A DNA stretch of 64,000 nt from Cinclus cinclus (lineage: Eukaryota > Chordata > Aves > Passeriformes > Cinclidae): positions 10,566,123 through 10,630,122 of the forward strand of contig NC_085056.1 of NCBI RefSeq assembly GCF_963662255.1. Direction: 5' to 3'. Below the pieces are notes generated by a model, which saw nothing but the letters and a program-made list of their open reading frames with translations, made no database searches and was not told where the DNA came from. Within the stretch, counting starts at the first letter, position 1. Each line of letters begins with the position of its first letter. A program made the translations under genes and the position numbers. Shown here in pieces: positions 49,159 through 60,700 of this stretch.

Positions 49159-52100
49159 GGAAGGTGACTGCTGCCATGTGTTTTACCCATTTTTAGGAAA
49201 AGTTAGGGAAAATGAAAGTATGCTCTGAGAGTAAAAGAGGGGAAAAAAGGAACAGCTCAAGGCACTCTAGATCCCAGGGACACTCATCTTGGTCTTTCTA
49301 GATACATATAGGACATATCACAATGGATTGTAAGAAATGTTTCACTGGTTTTGCAAATGGGTCTCCATCCAGTTGCTTGGCTTTTACTTAAATCAATTAA
49401 ACTGTTTCTAAAGCCAAGGAAAGAATGTTCTAGGCTAAGAAATCAAATTTCTCACCTCTTGGATGCCTTGCTGACTCTGAGCCGGAGTGTGTGTTAATAA
49501 TGCTGTCAACTTTTTTACTTGGAGTCTCCGTTCCATCCTGGACAACATTATTCACATTTCCATCACCTCTTGGCTGGAATCTACTAATGCAGAATAATTT
49601 GTGCACACAGCCTTTGGCCTTAAGGGAAGTCCAGGAATTACAGAACACTGCAGTGCACCTCAGCCACATGGCCATGTGCACATCAAATCACTCTGCTGGT
49701 CTCTGCAATGGCTCCTGTCAGAGCATCACAGGGAATCTGCAGTATCAGTCCTTGCCTTGCTCTGCCACTCGAATCTGGGATAGCATAGACACAGCTTTCC
49801 ACTGGGAAGGAGACAGCTAATGACAACTATTCCTCTGACAAAGAACCCTACACAAAATCGGATGTGGGTGTACAGAAACCTGGAAATTAAACTCTTTAGA
49901 TGGACATCACAAACCTCTTAGTGTATGTACAGGACACAATTCTTTGACATTGCCTTGTTTAACATGACTACATGTTTTAAGTTGCAAGTTCTACTGCTAC
50001 TACAAACATGGAACAAACAGTTTAAACACTCAAACAGGCTGATGCAGTGTTGGTGGGCACTGAGTTCCTACTACTCACATAATGTAACAGTTTGTGTCAG
50101 ACATGGGAAATGGAAGGCTGCACTGCCAGAGGAATGTGTTCTAAACCTAGCAGAGCCACAATTTTTTGCTGAAGGAAACCTCACTACAGGGAGTAGAAGT
50201 CAGTCATATTCATTTATGATATGAGTGTTACAAAAGGCACAGAAATAATTCTGCCTTCCTTATTAAAAGATTTCCAATATAACCAGTATTTAATTATACC
50301 AATTTGAGAATAAAAACAAACCTTCCACCATCTATTTTATCTGTTTACCATTATTAAATTGCCAGCATAGGCAGATGAGGACAACTATGCACGTGGACTT
50401 GACACACAGTTCGGGTTGTGAGTAATGTGTCACTGGAGAGTAGACTCAGCATCTTTGAGTTTGCTGCTTTGAAGAAGTTTATCTCTCACTATTTGGCATA
50501 TAGAGAGCTTACAGAAACCAAATTTTCACCTATGCACCTGAACTTCCATGTGCTGCAATGAGGTATTGAAGGCAAGAACCAACAGCTTCTGAAGGACAAA
50601 TGACAAACAACAGATTGTTTAAGCAGTTTATTTGATAAACATCAGTAAATTAGTAAATGCAACTTACATATCACTGTACATCTCGCAGAGTTCTATAAAT
50701 AGGTCTTTATAAAAAGTAGCAGTACCAAATTGAAAAAGGAGTCAACCTAATAAATTGGTTTGGAAAAAAATGTACTTCAGGTAATATCTGATACATAATT
50801 CTAATGTTTTCTCACTTTACGGTCACATCAGCCTAACAAAGAAAAAAAACTTGTTAATAACATTACTGTTAATACTGAGACAAAAGGGAAAGAAGGAGCA
50901 TCAGTCAATAGAAGAGAAAGAACAGCAATAAAAGAACTGTGGAATTCTTTGATGTTGGATAATAATTTATTAGGATGTTCATCAAAATAGCTAGTAAAAC
51001 AGTCCTCTCAGTAAAGTACTACCAGACTACCAAATAAGTACCAGACCAAAATGCTAACAGGTGCATAACCAGCATTCCAGTTTGCTTCAGCAATTCACCT
51101 TCACCTTGGTAAAAACAGCACAAATACCAACAGGGTATTTTCTGAAGAGTTTCCTAATACAGCAGCTGCACAACCTTGTAGGGCATGCAGTGGAAATACT
51201 TAAAATAGATCTAGAAGAGTGGGGATAATATTATATTATATTGTATTATATACTGCATATTCTCTGCGGAATCATTTAATTCCAATAAAATCTATCTTTC
51301 CCATTGAGAGCTCAGGGGCTTGGAATGTAACTAAGAGACTCACTGGGAAGTTTTAATCAAACCTTAGGAGGTCTGAAAGATCTCAGAGATATATTATTGT
51401 GTGTACTGCAATAAACACTGTGCTAAATATGACATGAGTAGGACAGATTCCAGCACAACTTTCAGATATAACTTTGGAGGACAACAAGTTCTATGAGAGC
51501 ATCTTTAATCTGTAAACTGAGCTGATTACTGGATGTAATAGAGATATGCCAGCGACAGAGGGGTACATAACACTCATTCCAGTGCTGGCACTCAGATCCC
51601 AGCTGCACTTTTGACCTCTGCCTCAGTTTCTCTGTGTAAAGCATCCTGATATTTTAAGATGAAGAGCCATTTTTAAAATATCAGTACAATTAGATAAATT
51701 TTTCAGTGAAGCTGTTGCGGAAAGGGACCGTGAAAAATTTCTTCCTATTTCATATATTACACCTTGAGGGTTACAATGTACTAAGAAAATTGTGACATTA
51801 AAGAGGTGATTTCAATGCATTTGTTTTTTCCTTTTTTTATGAAGACATTCATCTTGCAGAAAAATCAAAGCTTTTCAAGACATACGGGAGAGCAAAATGC
51901 TCAAGTCATACATGCTTAGTTTCAAAGTTATGTTGCTACTCTGAGAGAGCAATCGATGTATACTATATTAAAAACAATCATCACAGCCCTTCAAATGATT
52001 GGAGAGCTTAACTTTGAATGCAATTCAACCTAATAGAGGCTTTAATGGCTTTTGACAGATTGTTCCACTGATCAAGGGATATGTATGAAAATAACTGCCT

Positions 52101-55100
52101 ACCAAGCCCTGATTTGATTTTAAGAAAAGAAAACTGAAGGTTAATGGTAAACAGAAGTTGATTGTTCACATTTTCACTGAAATAACTCTATCTGACCTGT
52201 TCTTAGAAGCAGTGGAATAAAGGATAATGGGAATCTTATACACCTGACTTCTTACTTTAGCCTGTAATCAAGGGAACTAATCAGACCAAGATGTGTTGGC
52301 ATGAAAGCAAGTATTTGAAAACAGGGAGGGGGAGAACAACATTTGTGACCAAATTCTTGATCATCATGGGCAAGCCCTGTAAAACCAGTGGAGATTTAGA
52401 GGATGTTTAATCATGGCATAATACATCCTTTTGGAGTATGAATGTTATCTCCTAAGCAACAAGAGAAATGATAGCTCCCAAGATATGTGAGGTGCTCATG
52501 CCTAAATATCAGCATTTTAATGTGCTAATTTTATCAGTTAGTCCTTGACTTTTATTTTACATGTTATTCAGCCAGTTCTGTAGCCTTTCCATGTACAGTC
52601 TTTTTGTAATTGTATAAATTATCTTCTCTTGTTCAATGAATGCCCTCAGGCTCAGATGAGGAAGACAGATGAGTGGAAATGAAGGTGCAAGCCCAGCCAC
52701 ATTGAAGGTGAAGAGTCAGTTTGGACAGGAAAGAGAGCAGTGGTTCTATTCAGGATTGCCTCTGCCTGTACAGGTAGGGTGAGCCAGAGCAGGGCAGGAT
52801 GGGAGTCCTGCAGAACAACAAATGGTGGTGGTTTAGCCAGAGTCCTTCATCACTCCCCAGCAGCTCCCGCCTTCTAAAGGCAGATTATTGTAGTCCTGGA
52901 CTTTTCACTCTTATGGGGAGTGTAATGGGTGTCTGTTTTTGATGAGGAATCTCATGCAAACAGAATTCTTCTTGTCTGATCCTTTCCTGTGTCAGATCAC
53001 TGTCCTGGTGGGACAGGACAGAAGATGAGCTGCAGCAACTTGAATCCCAAATGAGAAGCAGAATGTTTGGAGGTACTCAGTCCATGGAACTGCAGCAGGA
53101 CAGAGGTGGAGGCTGAAGCTGATGAGAGTTTCTCATTCCTGTTGCTACAGTGGAACAACCAATCTTCCCAACTCTGTACTCTTGGTGTGAGCTGAGAGTG
53201 GTCAGCTCCCAGCAGAAAACTGAGGACTGGCTGTCCGGGGTAGGAAGGGCTTTAGGGAGCCAATATTAACTTTGCACCAGGTGGTAACAATTAAGGGAGA
53301 GATCCTGACCTGCACTGTACAAGTTTGAGCTCAATGACTCCCATATGAGTCCAGTTAATGAAGCTGTGGCCTTGAGACAGCACATCCCTTGGGTCTCCTG
53401 TGCATCTCACCTCGTCTCTCTTGCCCTGCCATAAGCCTGAGCCTGGCCTTGTTTAACATCCAACAGCCCAAACTCCACTGCATGGCACAGGCCTGATGGA
53501 ACAGCACTGATATAACTGAGAAAGGAGCAAGGCCAACTCTTAACACATTACAATATTTTCATCACCTCTCATGAATGATTTTAATAATCTTTTGATTTCT
53601 GTGCTGTTACATGAATGGAATCCCTGAATCTGCCCCAGTGCATTAAGTAGTCCAGCATGATTTTATAATGCATCTTGTACTACTACCAGTGAACTTAAAC
53701 AATATTCAAATGATAATAAGACAACTGATTTGGATATTTATTATGGTGCATAATAACTGTCCATCCTGCACAGTTTTCAGTTCGTGATTACTCATGGCAT
53801 TCCTAATTACCCTTTAAATAATCAGAACCTGCTGGAAAACTAAGAACATAAGTATTGTGCCTTTAAAATCTACTGTATTCAGATTAATTTTATTTATTTA
53901 CATAACCTTTTCAACAGAAGAAAGGACCTATGGGATAAAATATTTTCATATACAAGGATATGAGTAAAGCATTATAAAAACATTTCTAATTACATTGCAT
54001 AACACAGCAGTTTTCTATCAAATATTTAAAAACAGTCTGTATCTTTCATCCCCCCAATTACAGAAACAATAGAAGTTTTTCATTTTCTGCCAACATTTTC
54101 TATCAGTGTAAAACCAACTCTGTATCAGATTTAAAAAAGAAAGCCCTTGCCTTGAGCATTTAATTTGTACTGGTTCCATGTTTAGTCAGTAGCTTTTGTA
54201 AAATTGATGAATATTGTCTAAAGGCAAGTGCAGACAGGCAAACAGATCTGTATCTTCTGCAATCCATTTAGCCTGATGCACACGTGCAACTGAACTATTT
54301 TACCTTCCTTCAGTCCTGGCTGATGAAAAGTAAATGTAAGCAAAGTCATGAACTTCAACATTTTAAAAGAACCACTGAATTTAATGTCAGAAATTAATTT
54401 ATGCCCTCACCTCTTCCTTGAAAAAACTTGACCTTGGTCCTCATACTTCTAAAGCATCCAGGCTTGGCAAACAATTGCTAAACAAAGAACATTAATTAGA
54501 GGCTGTGTCTTCCAGCTCATCCAAAAAGGAAATGGGTTATCTAATGCTGGAGTATAAATGGATTTCTAAAGAATCATTGAAACAAGCTAAATTATAACTA
54601 CCTGAATAAAATAAAGAAATCTTCAAAGTATTTGTCAGCTTCTAACACATAATCTAAACACAGCAATAACTTAAACTTCATCTCTTGGGTTTTTTTATAT
54701 ATTTACCTTTAACGGTGTTCTCCTTTTGGGGTACCCTTTGGCATTACTGTGTGCTTCAAACAGTTCCACCATCTTACTCATGTTATTGCTATAAACTCCT
54801 GTGGGCTTTGGACATATGAAATCTTCTCATACTTCTGCATTTCAGCTGAACTCAATCAGCTTATACTGATTTAGATGATGCAAGACTGGAATGCAACACA
54901 AACCACTGGATTATTGGTGTTTTGGCAGTCTTCTTCATTCCAAAGGTGTTCATTTGTCCATGTCATTGCTATCCATGGCTTAATAAGTGCTATCTGACTG
55001 CACTGAAACTAGGACTAGTTCACATAATTCACACTACCTTAAATATCCAAGTGGAGGCAAGACCTGGGAACACGTATTCTAAAAATTCTAGTATTACTTC

Positions 55101-55768
55101 CAGCAGTCTCCTAATAGGTTTGGGGTTGTTTTGGTTTGGTTTTATTTTTACTGCTGCTGGAAATAATTATTTGACAATCATTTTTTTTAATAGCTTTGCC
55201 TCCACTTCAGCTAAAAACTACATCACTGATGTGCCATCTCCACCCTTTGTGGTGGTCAGATTCCTTTCAATACCATGATTCCCATGGATTTTAGCAGTGC
55301 TTAATTAAACACAAAGTAATCATAAATTAACAGCATAAACAAACAGTCCCCCTAAACATTGTGTTAGCACTTACATCATTAGCTTTTCTGAATTCATATT
55401 ACTCATTTCCACAGCAGTATCTGTTTCTGAGAACTGCCTTTTCAAAAGCAGAATTCCCACATCTTCAGCTTAGCTTTTTTCTAAGCGATCTCCACAGTAA
55501 ACAATGTTGAGTGTGGCACTAATCCAAATATGTGCTATTTGCCCACTGGTAAAGCCAGCTTTAGCTAGTGCAGGGAAGAGAAAGCTATGCCCACAGCAGT
55601 ACTTTTAAATGTCATGAAATCTATGGCACAAGAGACAAAAGATAAATGTGTGAATCAAGGTAATATTATCAAACGTAGTTTAAGTAATAACTTATTCTTC
55701 ACAGAGTCTTTACACTCTACAGGGTAACGAAAAGTTTTCACAGAAGCCCAGATCTACAATGGAAACAC
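49159..55768. other. Non-coding stretch, no gene supported
   Basis: About 6.6 kb of mostly AT-rich sequence with a GC-richer block at about 52,640-53,280. A short AT repeat occurs around 51,230-51,250. A possible MIR-like fragment is at 51,600-51,642. Open frames, such as 54,922-55,278 plus, contain low-complexity phenylalanine/glycine runs from T/G-rich DNA and are not credible genes. Confidence 0.5.
51600..51642 (+). repeat. Possible CORE-SINE/MIR-like remnant
   Basis: The words 'tttgacctctgcctcagttt' and 'ctctgtgtaaag' resemble the MIR passage 'aacctctctgagcctcagtttcctcatctgtaaa'. The similarity is very short and could be coincidental. No boundaries can be defined. Confidence 0.2.
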
Positions 55769-56000
55769 TTGATTCAGGTATTTATACTTTTGCTGGCACA
55801 GCTTTACCAAAAGTCTTATGAGGTACAATCTCTCCTTGATATAATTGTCCTGGCAAAAGCTGGTATGTGTGGACACAGTTTTATACCACTGGAACTGAAT
55901 TTTTACTGGCACAGCTTCCTTAGCTCCAGGGAGGTCTGGCATATGTTATACTGTCAAAAGCACAATTTTCAGGAGTACAAGCCTCATCCACACACACAGC
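55769..56000. mobile_element. Possible relic of an ancient DNA transposon (hAT/MITE-like)
   Basis: Repeated internal words 'tgctggcacagctttacc', 'cctggcaaaagctggtatg', 'gtggacacagttttatacc' and 'tactggcacagcttcc' recur within 160 bp. They recall old sauropsid non-autonomous DNA elements with 'actggcaaaagct..gtgtagaca..ttatacc' wording. This is recognition from memory and the boundaries are not defined. A plus-strand frame of 128 codons (55,769-56,155) covers it and is not regarded as a gene. Confidence 0.25.
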
Positions 56001-56937
56001 ACTTTGCCAGTACAGAAAGCTGGTGTGTTCTGGGTGAGCCTGGCCTCAGCAGAGACTTTAAACACCACATTAACACAGGAGGCATATTCATTTCTTGGTG
56101 GCAACCTCAAACTCTGAACCTTACTGGCTTCTTTTGTAGTGGTAATACAGTCTGAGTGCTTTTTCACCATAATGATTTTCTGCTTTATGTGGCAAAGTTG
56201 GACATCAGCCCAATCAGTTCAGTTAAAATAGCAATTTACCAAATCAAAATTCTCTATCTCATTCAGAACACCCTATATCATCCCACACAGAATTGCTCTT
56301 TTTATAGCACACTACTACAAAACGTCACAAACAGCTTTTTTTCTCATAGTTTTCTGGGTTTGTGCTCGCAGATCTCATTTGATGCTGCAACACCCAGTAT
56401 CACACAATCAAAATGTTCTTTCTTTTTGAGACCAAACAATCCAAATGGAAGGTCTTAGGTCCATCAGCTCTTTAGGCAGTGCACTGAGAAACCTGACATC
56501 AGAATAGGATTCACAACATGCAGAAACAAAGTAATGATTAGGAACTGAATTCTGAATTCCAGGGAGCCCAGGAGGTATAGATTCATTTCAGAAATCTCTC
56601 TCAGTAGTACTCAGTTGCCATGAGGCAAAACAGTAAGAAAGTCTTGGGATCTATGTTAGAATGCTCCTACAGAATCCTCATCTGAAAAGGAGCCACTGCA
56701 CAAAGGAATATCCCCAGCATCTCCTGCCCCTTTGTGTTACTGGATGGAGAATTCACAGCTCTGTTTTGAAGATCTCCAGCAGGCTCACCCCAAGCTGGCC
56801 TCTCACTAGGATGCCCAGATCACACAGTCTGCTTTGCCACAGGTGTGATCTACACCTTGGCTTGCTCAAACCTGCCAGGCCAGAGACAGTTCCAGGCACT
56901 CATGGAAGCTGAAATCTAGATACCAAGGGAACACTGG

Positions 56938-57303
56938 CGGAGTTGGGCTTGCTCAGCCTCAAGAAGAGATGCTGAGAGGGGACATTACTGGTGTCTGTCA
57001 GTATCTGCAGGAGGTGTCAGAAGATGGACCAGGCTCTGCACCTGGTGCCCAGCAATGGGACAAGAGGAAGGGCACGAATGATGCCCAGCAAGTTCCACCT
57101 GGACACGAGCAAGGACTGCTTTGCTGTGCAGTGCCCGAGCACTGAACAGCCTGGCCAGAGGCTGCAGAGCCTCCCTCGTGGGGATATTCCAGAAGTGGCT
57201 GCACACAGCCCTGTGCCCTGGGTAATTCTGCTTCAGCAGGGAGGTTGGGCCAGATGATCCCACTGCGGTCCTTTCCAACCTGACCCATTCTGTGAGTCTG
57301 TAA
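56938..57303 (+). mobile_element. CR1-type LINE, longest 3' fragment in the window
   Basis: The family order is preserved: 'gagttgggcttgctcagcct', 'aagaagagatgctgagaggg', 'gggacaagaggaagggcac', 'aagttccacctggacac', 'gaacagcctggccagagg', 'ctgcagagcctccctcgtgg', then 'gggaggttgggccagatgat', 'cggtcctttccaacctgacc' and 'cattctgtgagtctg'. This is the 3' part of CR1 downstream of its second reading frame, including the terminal tail. Several frames are open by chance, and they overlap on both strands without a known domain. The element ends about 110 bp from the putative polyadenylation site of the minus-strand candidate gene. Confidence 0.9.
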
Positions 57304-57385
57304 AACACAGGCATCCCTGGGCTGTAGGGTCAATGGGAATTACAGTGGAGGAGGAGGGAACTAAGGCTGGTGTTCTGCACCTCAG

Positions 57386-57436
57386 GTCTTAAAACAACAC
57401 AGGCTTCTGTAAGTCTGGGGGCTGATCTTTTTTATT
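57386..57436 (-). terminator. Putative polyadenylation signal with downstream GT-rich element
   Basis: On the minus strand AATAAA (57,431-57,436) is followed after about 28 nt by 'tgtgttgtttt' (about 57,390-57,400), the usual order of polyadenylation hexamer and GU/U-rich element. It is on the correct side of, and at a sensible distance from, the candidate stop codon. AATAAA alone is common in AT-rich DNA. The paired downstream element is what makes it worth annotating. Confidence 0.4.
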
Positions 57437-57592
57437 ATGAGACAGTAAGCTACTGTGTAAAGACTGATAAAATCTGCATTGACACATAAATAGCATATGA
57501 TCAAGGAATCATAACACTGAAAAGATTTATGATATGACAAAATTTCTCCCCAGATGACCAGCATCAATAATTCTAGGCTGGAAGGTCACTTG
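57412..57592 (-). other. Putative 3' untranslated region of minus-strand candidate gene
   Basis: Runs from just after the TAA of the candidate terminal exon to an expected cleavage point near 57,410, about 20 nt past an AATAAA. The total length of about 180 nt is plausible for a vertebrate 3' UTR. Its identity depends wholly on the adjacent exon being real. Confidence 0.35.
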
Positions 57593-57746
57593 TTATTCTA
57601 TCCATTGAACAAGATTTTGTAGATAAGCAATTACTTCTTCTAGATCATATGGCAGAGGCATATTACATTCATCATCATCTGTCCAGAAGGGATGGCATTC
57701 TGGTTTCTGGTCTTCTGGCAAGCTCTCTGCTGCATCTGACTGGCAT
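57593..57746 (-). CDS. Candidate terminal coding exon of an unidentified minus-strand gene (partial)
   Basis: A splice acceptor of good quality (minus strand 'cttacctttcttttcag', ending at 57,747) is followed by a frame of 50 complete codons and TAA. One leading base completes a codon from the previous exon (phase 2). The translation starts CQSDAAESLPEDQKPECHPF, contains an acidic TDDDE cluster, and ends EVIAYLQNLVQWIE. It is acidic and complex with two tryptophans and three cysteines. The character changes sharply exactly at the acceptor, where the intronic translation is hydrophobic, as expected at a real exon edge. A polyadenylation signal lies downstream. I do not recognise the protein family. 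No signal peptide or membrane segment is present in this piece. It could still be a chance frame, because frames of 60 codons are common in this window. Confidence 0.45.
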
Positions 57747-57749
57747 CTG

Positions 57750-60700
57750 AAAAGAAAGGTAAGCAGATAAACCACTTAAGTAAAACTGTATCAAGAAACT
57801 GAATACTCAGCAAGGATACATTCTAGCATTAATTTAAAGAGAAAGATGATAATAAAAAAGAAATACGACATCTTCTGACACCAAATGGATTGCACATTTC
57901 CAGTGAAGTTGATTTCTGTTGTAGGCTTTGTATTTTCTATAGGGATTTCTCAAAAAGCCAATCACAGAGAAAACTCAGTTAGTGTTCCTTTATATGGTGA
58001 ATTATATTTTCATTATCTCAGCTGTTATTTAAAGTATGTGATTAAATCATTATCAGATTTAAATGTTTGCTGGTTTCGAATGTATTACTAGATTATTGAG
58101 AAAGATTAAACTGAATTTACTGCATTAAGGTCAGAGGGGATAGATTAAACAACATTAAAGAAGCCTGACTAGCTTTGTAGATTCTGGAGATTTACAAGTG
58201 TATCAACCTGCTTAGCACTGAAAAAGGCAATATAAAAAGAGAAAATTCTATAAAGAAAAATGGAAATGAAGGTTAATAACAACTTCCAATGATGAATGGG
58301 TGGGCAAAACTTCAATAAAATTAAATTAAGAGGTTAGTGTATGTTAGTCCCCAGAGAAAATGTTTAAATTACAATGTTTTTTATTAAATGGATTATTCAT
58401 CAATACTAGTGAAGTCTAATTATAATATTCAACTGAACTGCAGCCTGCAGAGGAAAGTTTTTATAAGTCGCAACCATCACGTCTCTAAAGATTAGACTGT
58501 AATACACGCAGAATCAAGAACATTGTCACAGTTCAAGGAGGATTTTTCCCCCTCTCTTTTCCCTTCCCCACAAACAATTTGCACATTACTGATTAATTAG
58601 TTAATATTTGCAATGGGGCAAAACAAAGAAAAATGCTGAGCATTACATCAATTTTGGTATATACTGCAGGTCTATATAGCACTTTAAAGAGATAACCAAA
58701 TTGTAGATATGTACTTTTATCTCTTGTATGACATTTTTTAAAATTAGTGTTCTATAAAACACATCATTTTGTAAGAACATTAAAGCTGTTTTAAACATAT
58801 ATGTGTCTTTCATCTCAGTAGAATCAACTCTAAGAATATTGACACATGTAACTTCCACGTCCACACCACTGACCTTCTGGAAGAGACTGCTGCCAAATGA
58901 AAGATGTCTTCTTCTCCTGGGAATTATTAATAGCAGTGCAATCCCCATGAGAAAACATACTTCAGCTTTACACCCATGTTGGTGGGTGGTTAATTGCTGC
59001 ACCAGCATCCTGGGCACTCAATCCATCGTACATTACACTACAAGGACAGTATTAACACATAGCATTCCAATATATCTTCAGCTCTCCACATCAGCCCCTG
59101 ATAATAGCATCTGTTAACATGCACTAAGTACTATTATGTAGCACATCACTTCATAAATAATAAGATTAGCCGACCTCAGGGCCCTGGGAAGAGTAATGTG
59201 TTTAAATGTTCTCATTATTTATTTAAAACAAGAATTAAAGGAACAGAAGCTCCTTGTGACAATCCTCTTAGCATAAATATTAAACTGTTTGCATTGATAA
59301 GCTGCACTGTACAGAATAACAGAGGATTTGTTTTGCTGGCTGCTTTATAATAGTTGTTACAGCAAATGCAGTTTAGTGTGTGAGTTCTGAGAGGTACTTA
59401 AGTGATTGTGCCATCATGTTCTGGAGACATTTTCCAAATTATATCAAGGAAAAGGAGAAAATTAATATGCAGGGGAAGCTGAAACTAATTACAGCACAAC
59501 TCTATAAGGCTTTTAAAAGCTTGCTTTATTTTCTGTCTTGGCACAAAATAATACACTTGGTTTGGTGGGCAGTAGAAGACATTCAAGTTTAAGCATTTCC
59601 ATCTAAAAGTGGTTAAATTAACCACGTAGAGATTATTGCAGATGACAAATCACAAAGCTCAGCCAGTAAATACTACAGGCATGTTATGTGATCTGCAAAA
59701 CTGAACTAATAACAATTAATAATGATAATAATTCCCTCTCTCCCACATCTATTAACAACAGTTTTCACTGAGAGAAAAAATATACCAACCTTTAGCTTCC
59801 TCAGCATTTCAGAGCACTCTTTTTACATTTCATGTCTTTTTTTTTTTCCTTGCTCTTTCACACAACCAGCTTCTCCCTCACTTGCGGGTGTTTGTGTTGC
59901 TGTAAATGTGGCAGCAGTCACAGTGATGCTGTGCCTGGACAGCCCACGAGCCACTACCTGCTACTTTCCCTTTTCTGTATTTTTTACCAGCAGAGCCACT
60001 GCTGAGAGGTCTCCCCACAGCCAAGCACATGCCTGAACTTCCAGGCAATCATGCAATTGGGGAAGTTTTAGCCATAGCATATTCCATGTGAGGGATTAGA
60101 GGAATGGAAGTGTGTCAAGTCCTCAGACTTGCCGTGCCAGTCTGCTGACAGAGATGCACCAATGTGCTGTAAAAATATAAGAAAAGGGAAAGCAGTGACA
60201 TAGCACTCCAATTTCAATGATCCCGTGGTGCTTTTGTCTTTCTGTTGTATTTCTACAGCTTTGCTCCATACTAGCAAGAACAGCAGGGAATGAAACATTT
60301 TTATAATTTGTCAATCATCTATTTTGACCAAAATTTCAGTCCCTGTGCTGGATCTGCTGACATCAAACGCAGCTTACATTTCTCATATTCAAAGCTATGG
60401 GGCTGGTTGTAGGCAGTCACTGCTGCACCTGGCAGTTTAATAAGTAATTCACCTGAATAGCTCCCACTGGAGTATAGTAAAAAATGTGCTTACTCAGAAT
60501 TAGGGTGAAAAAACCAGACATTTCCAGATGAGTATATTTCTGATTTTAAAAAAATTCTACAGAAGAGATTGTTCCGACAACGGTCTTTGATTTGTAGCAA
60601 TGGATGAGAGCTGAAGATCTTGCCAAAAGCATAACAACATTTTAAACTGAAGCAGAACAATCAAAGGCATCTAAATGATTGCAGAGAATTATTTAAAAGT

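Noticed and set aside
48915..49228. Long frames of KRKEK or FLFFS repeats on both strands
   Set aside because: They are translations of the pentanucleotide microsatellite.
58643..59017. Minus-strand frame of 124 codons
   Set aside because: The translation is AT-driven, without a domain. The acceptor-like AG inside it lacks a pyrimidine tract.
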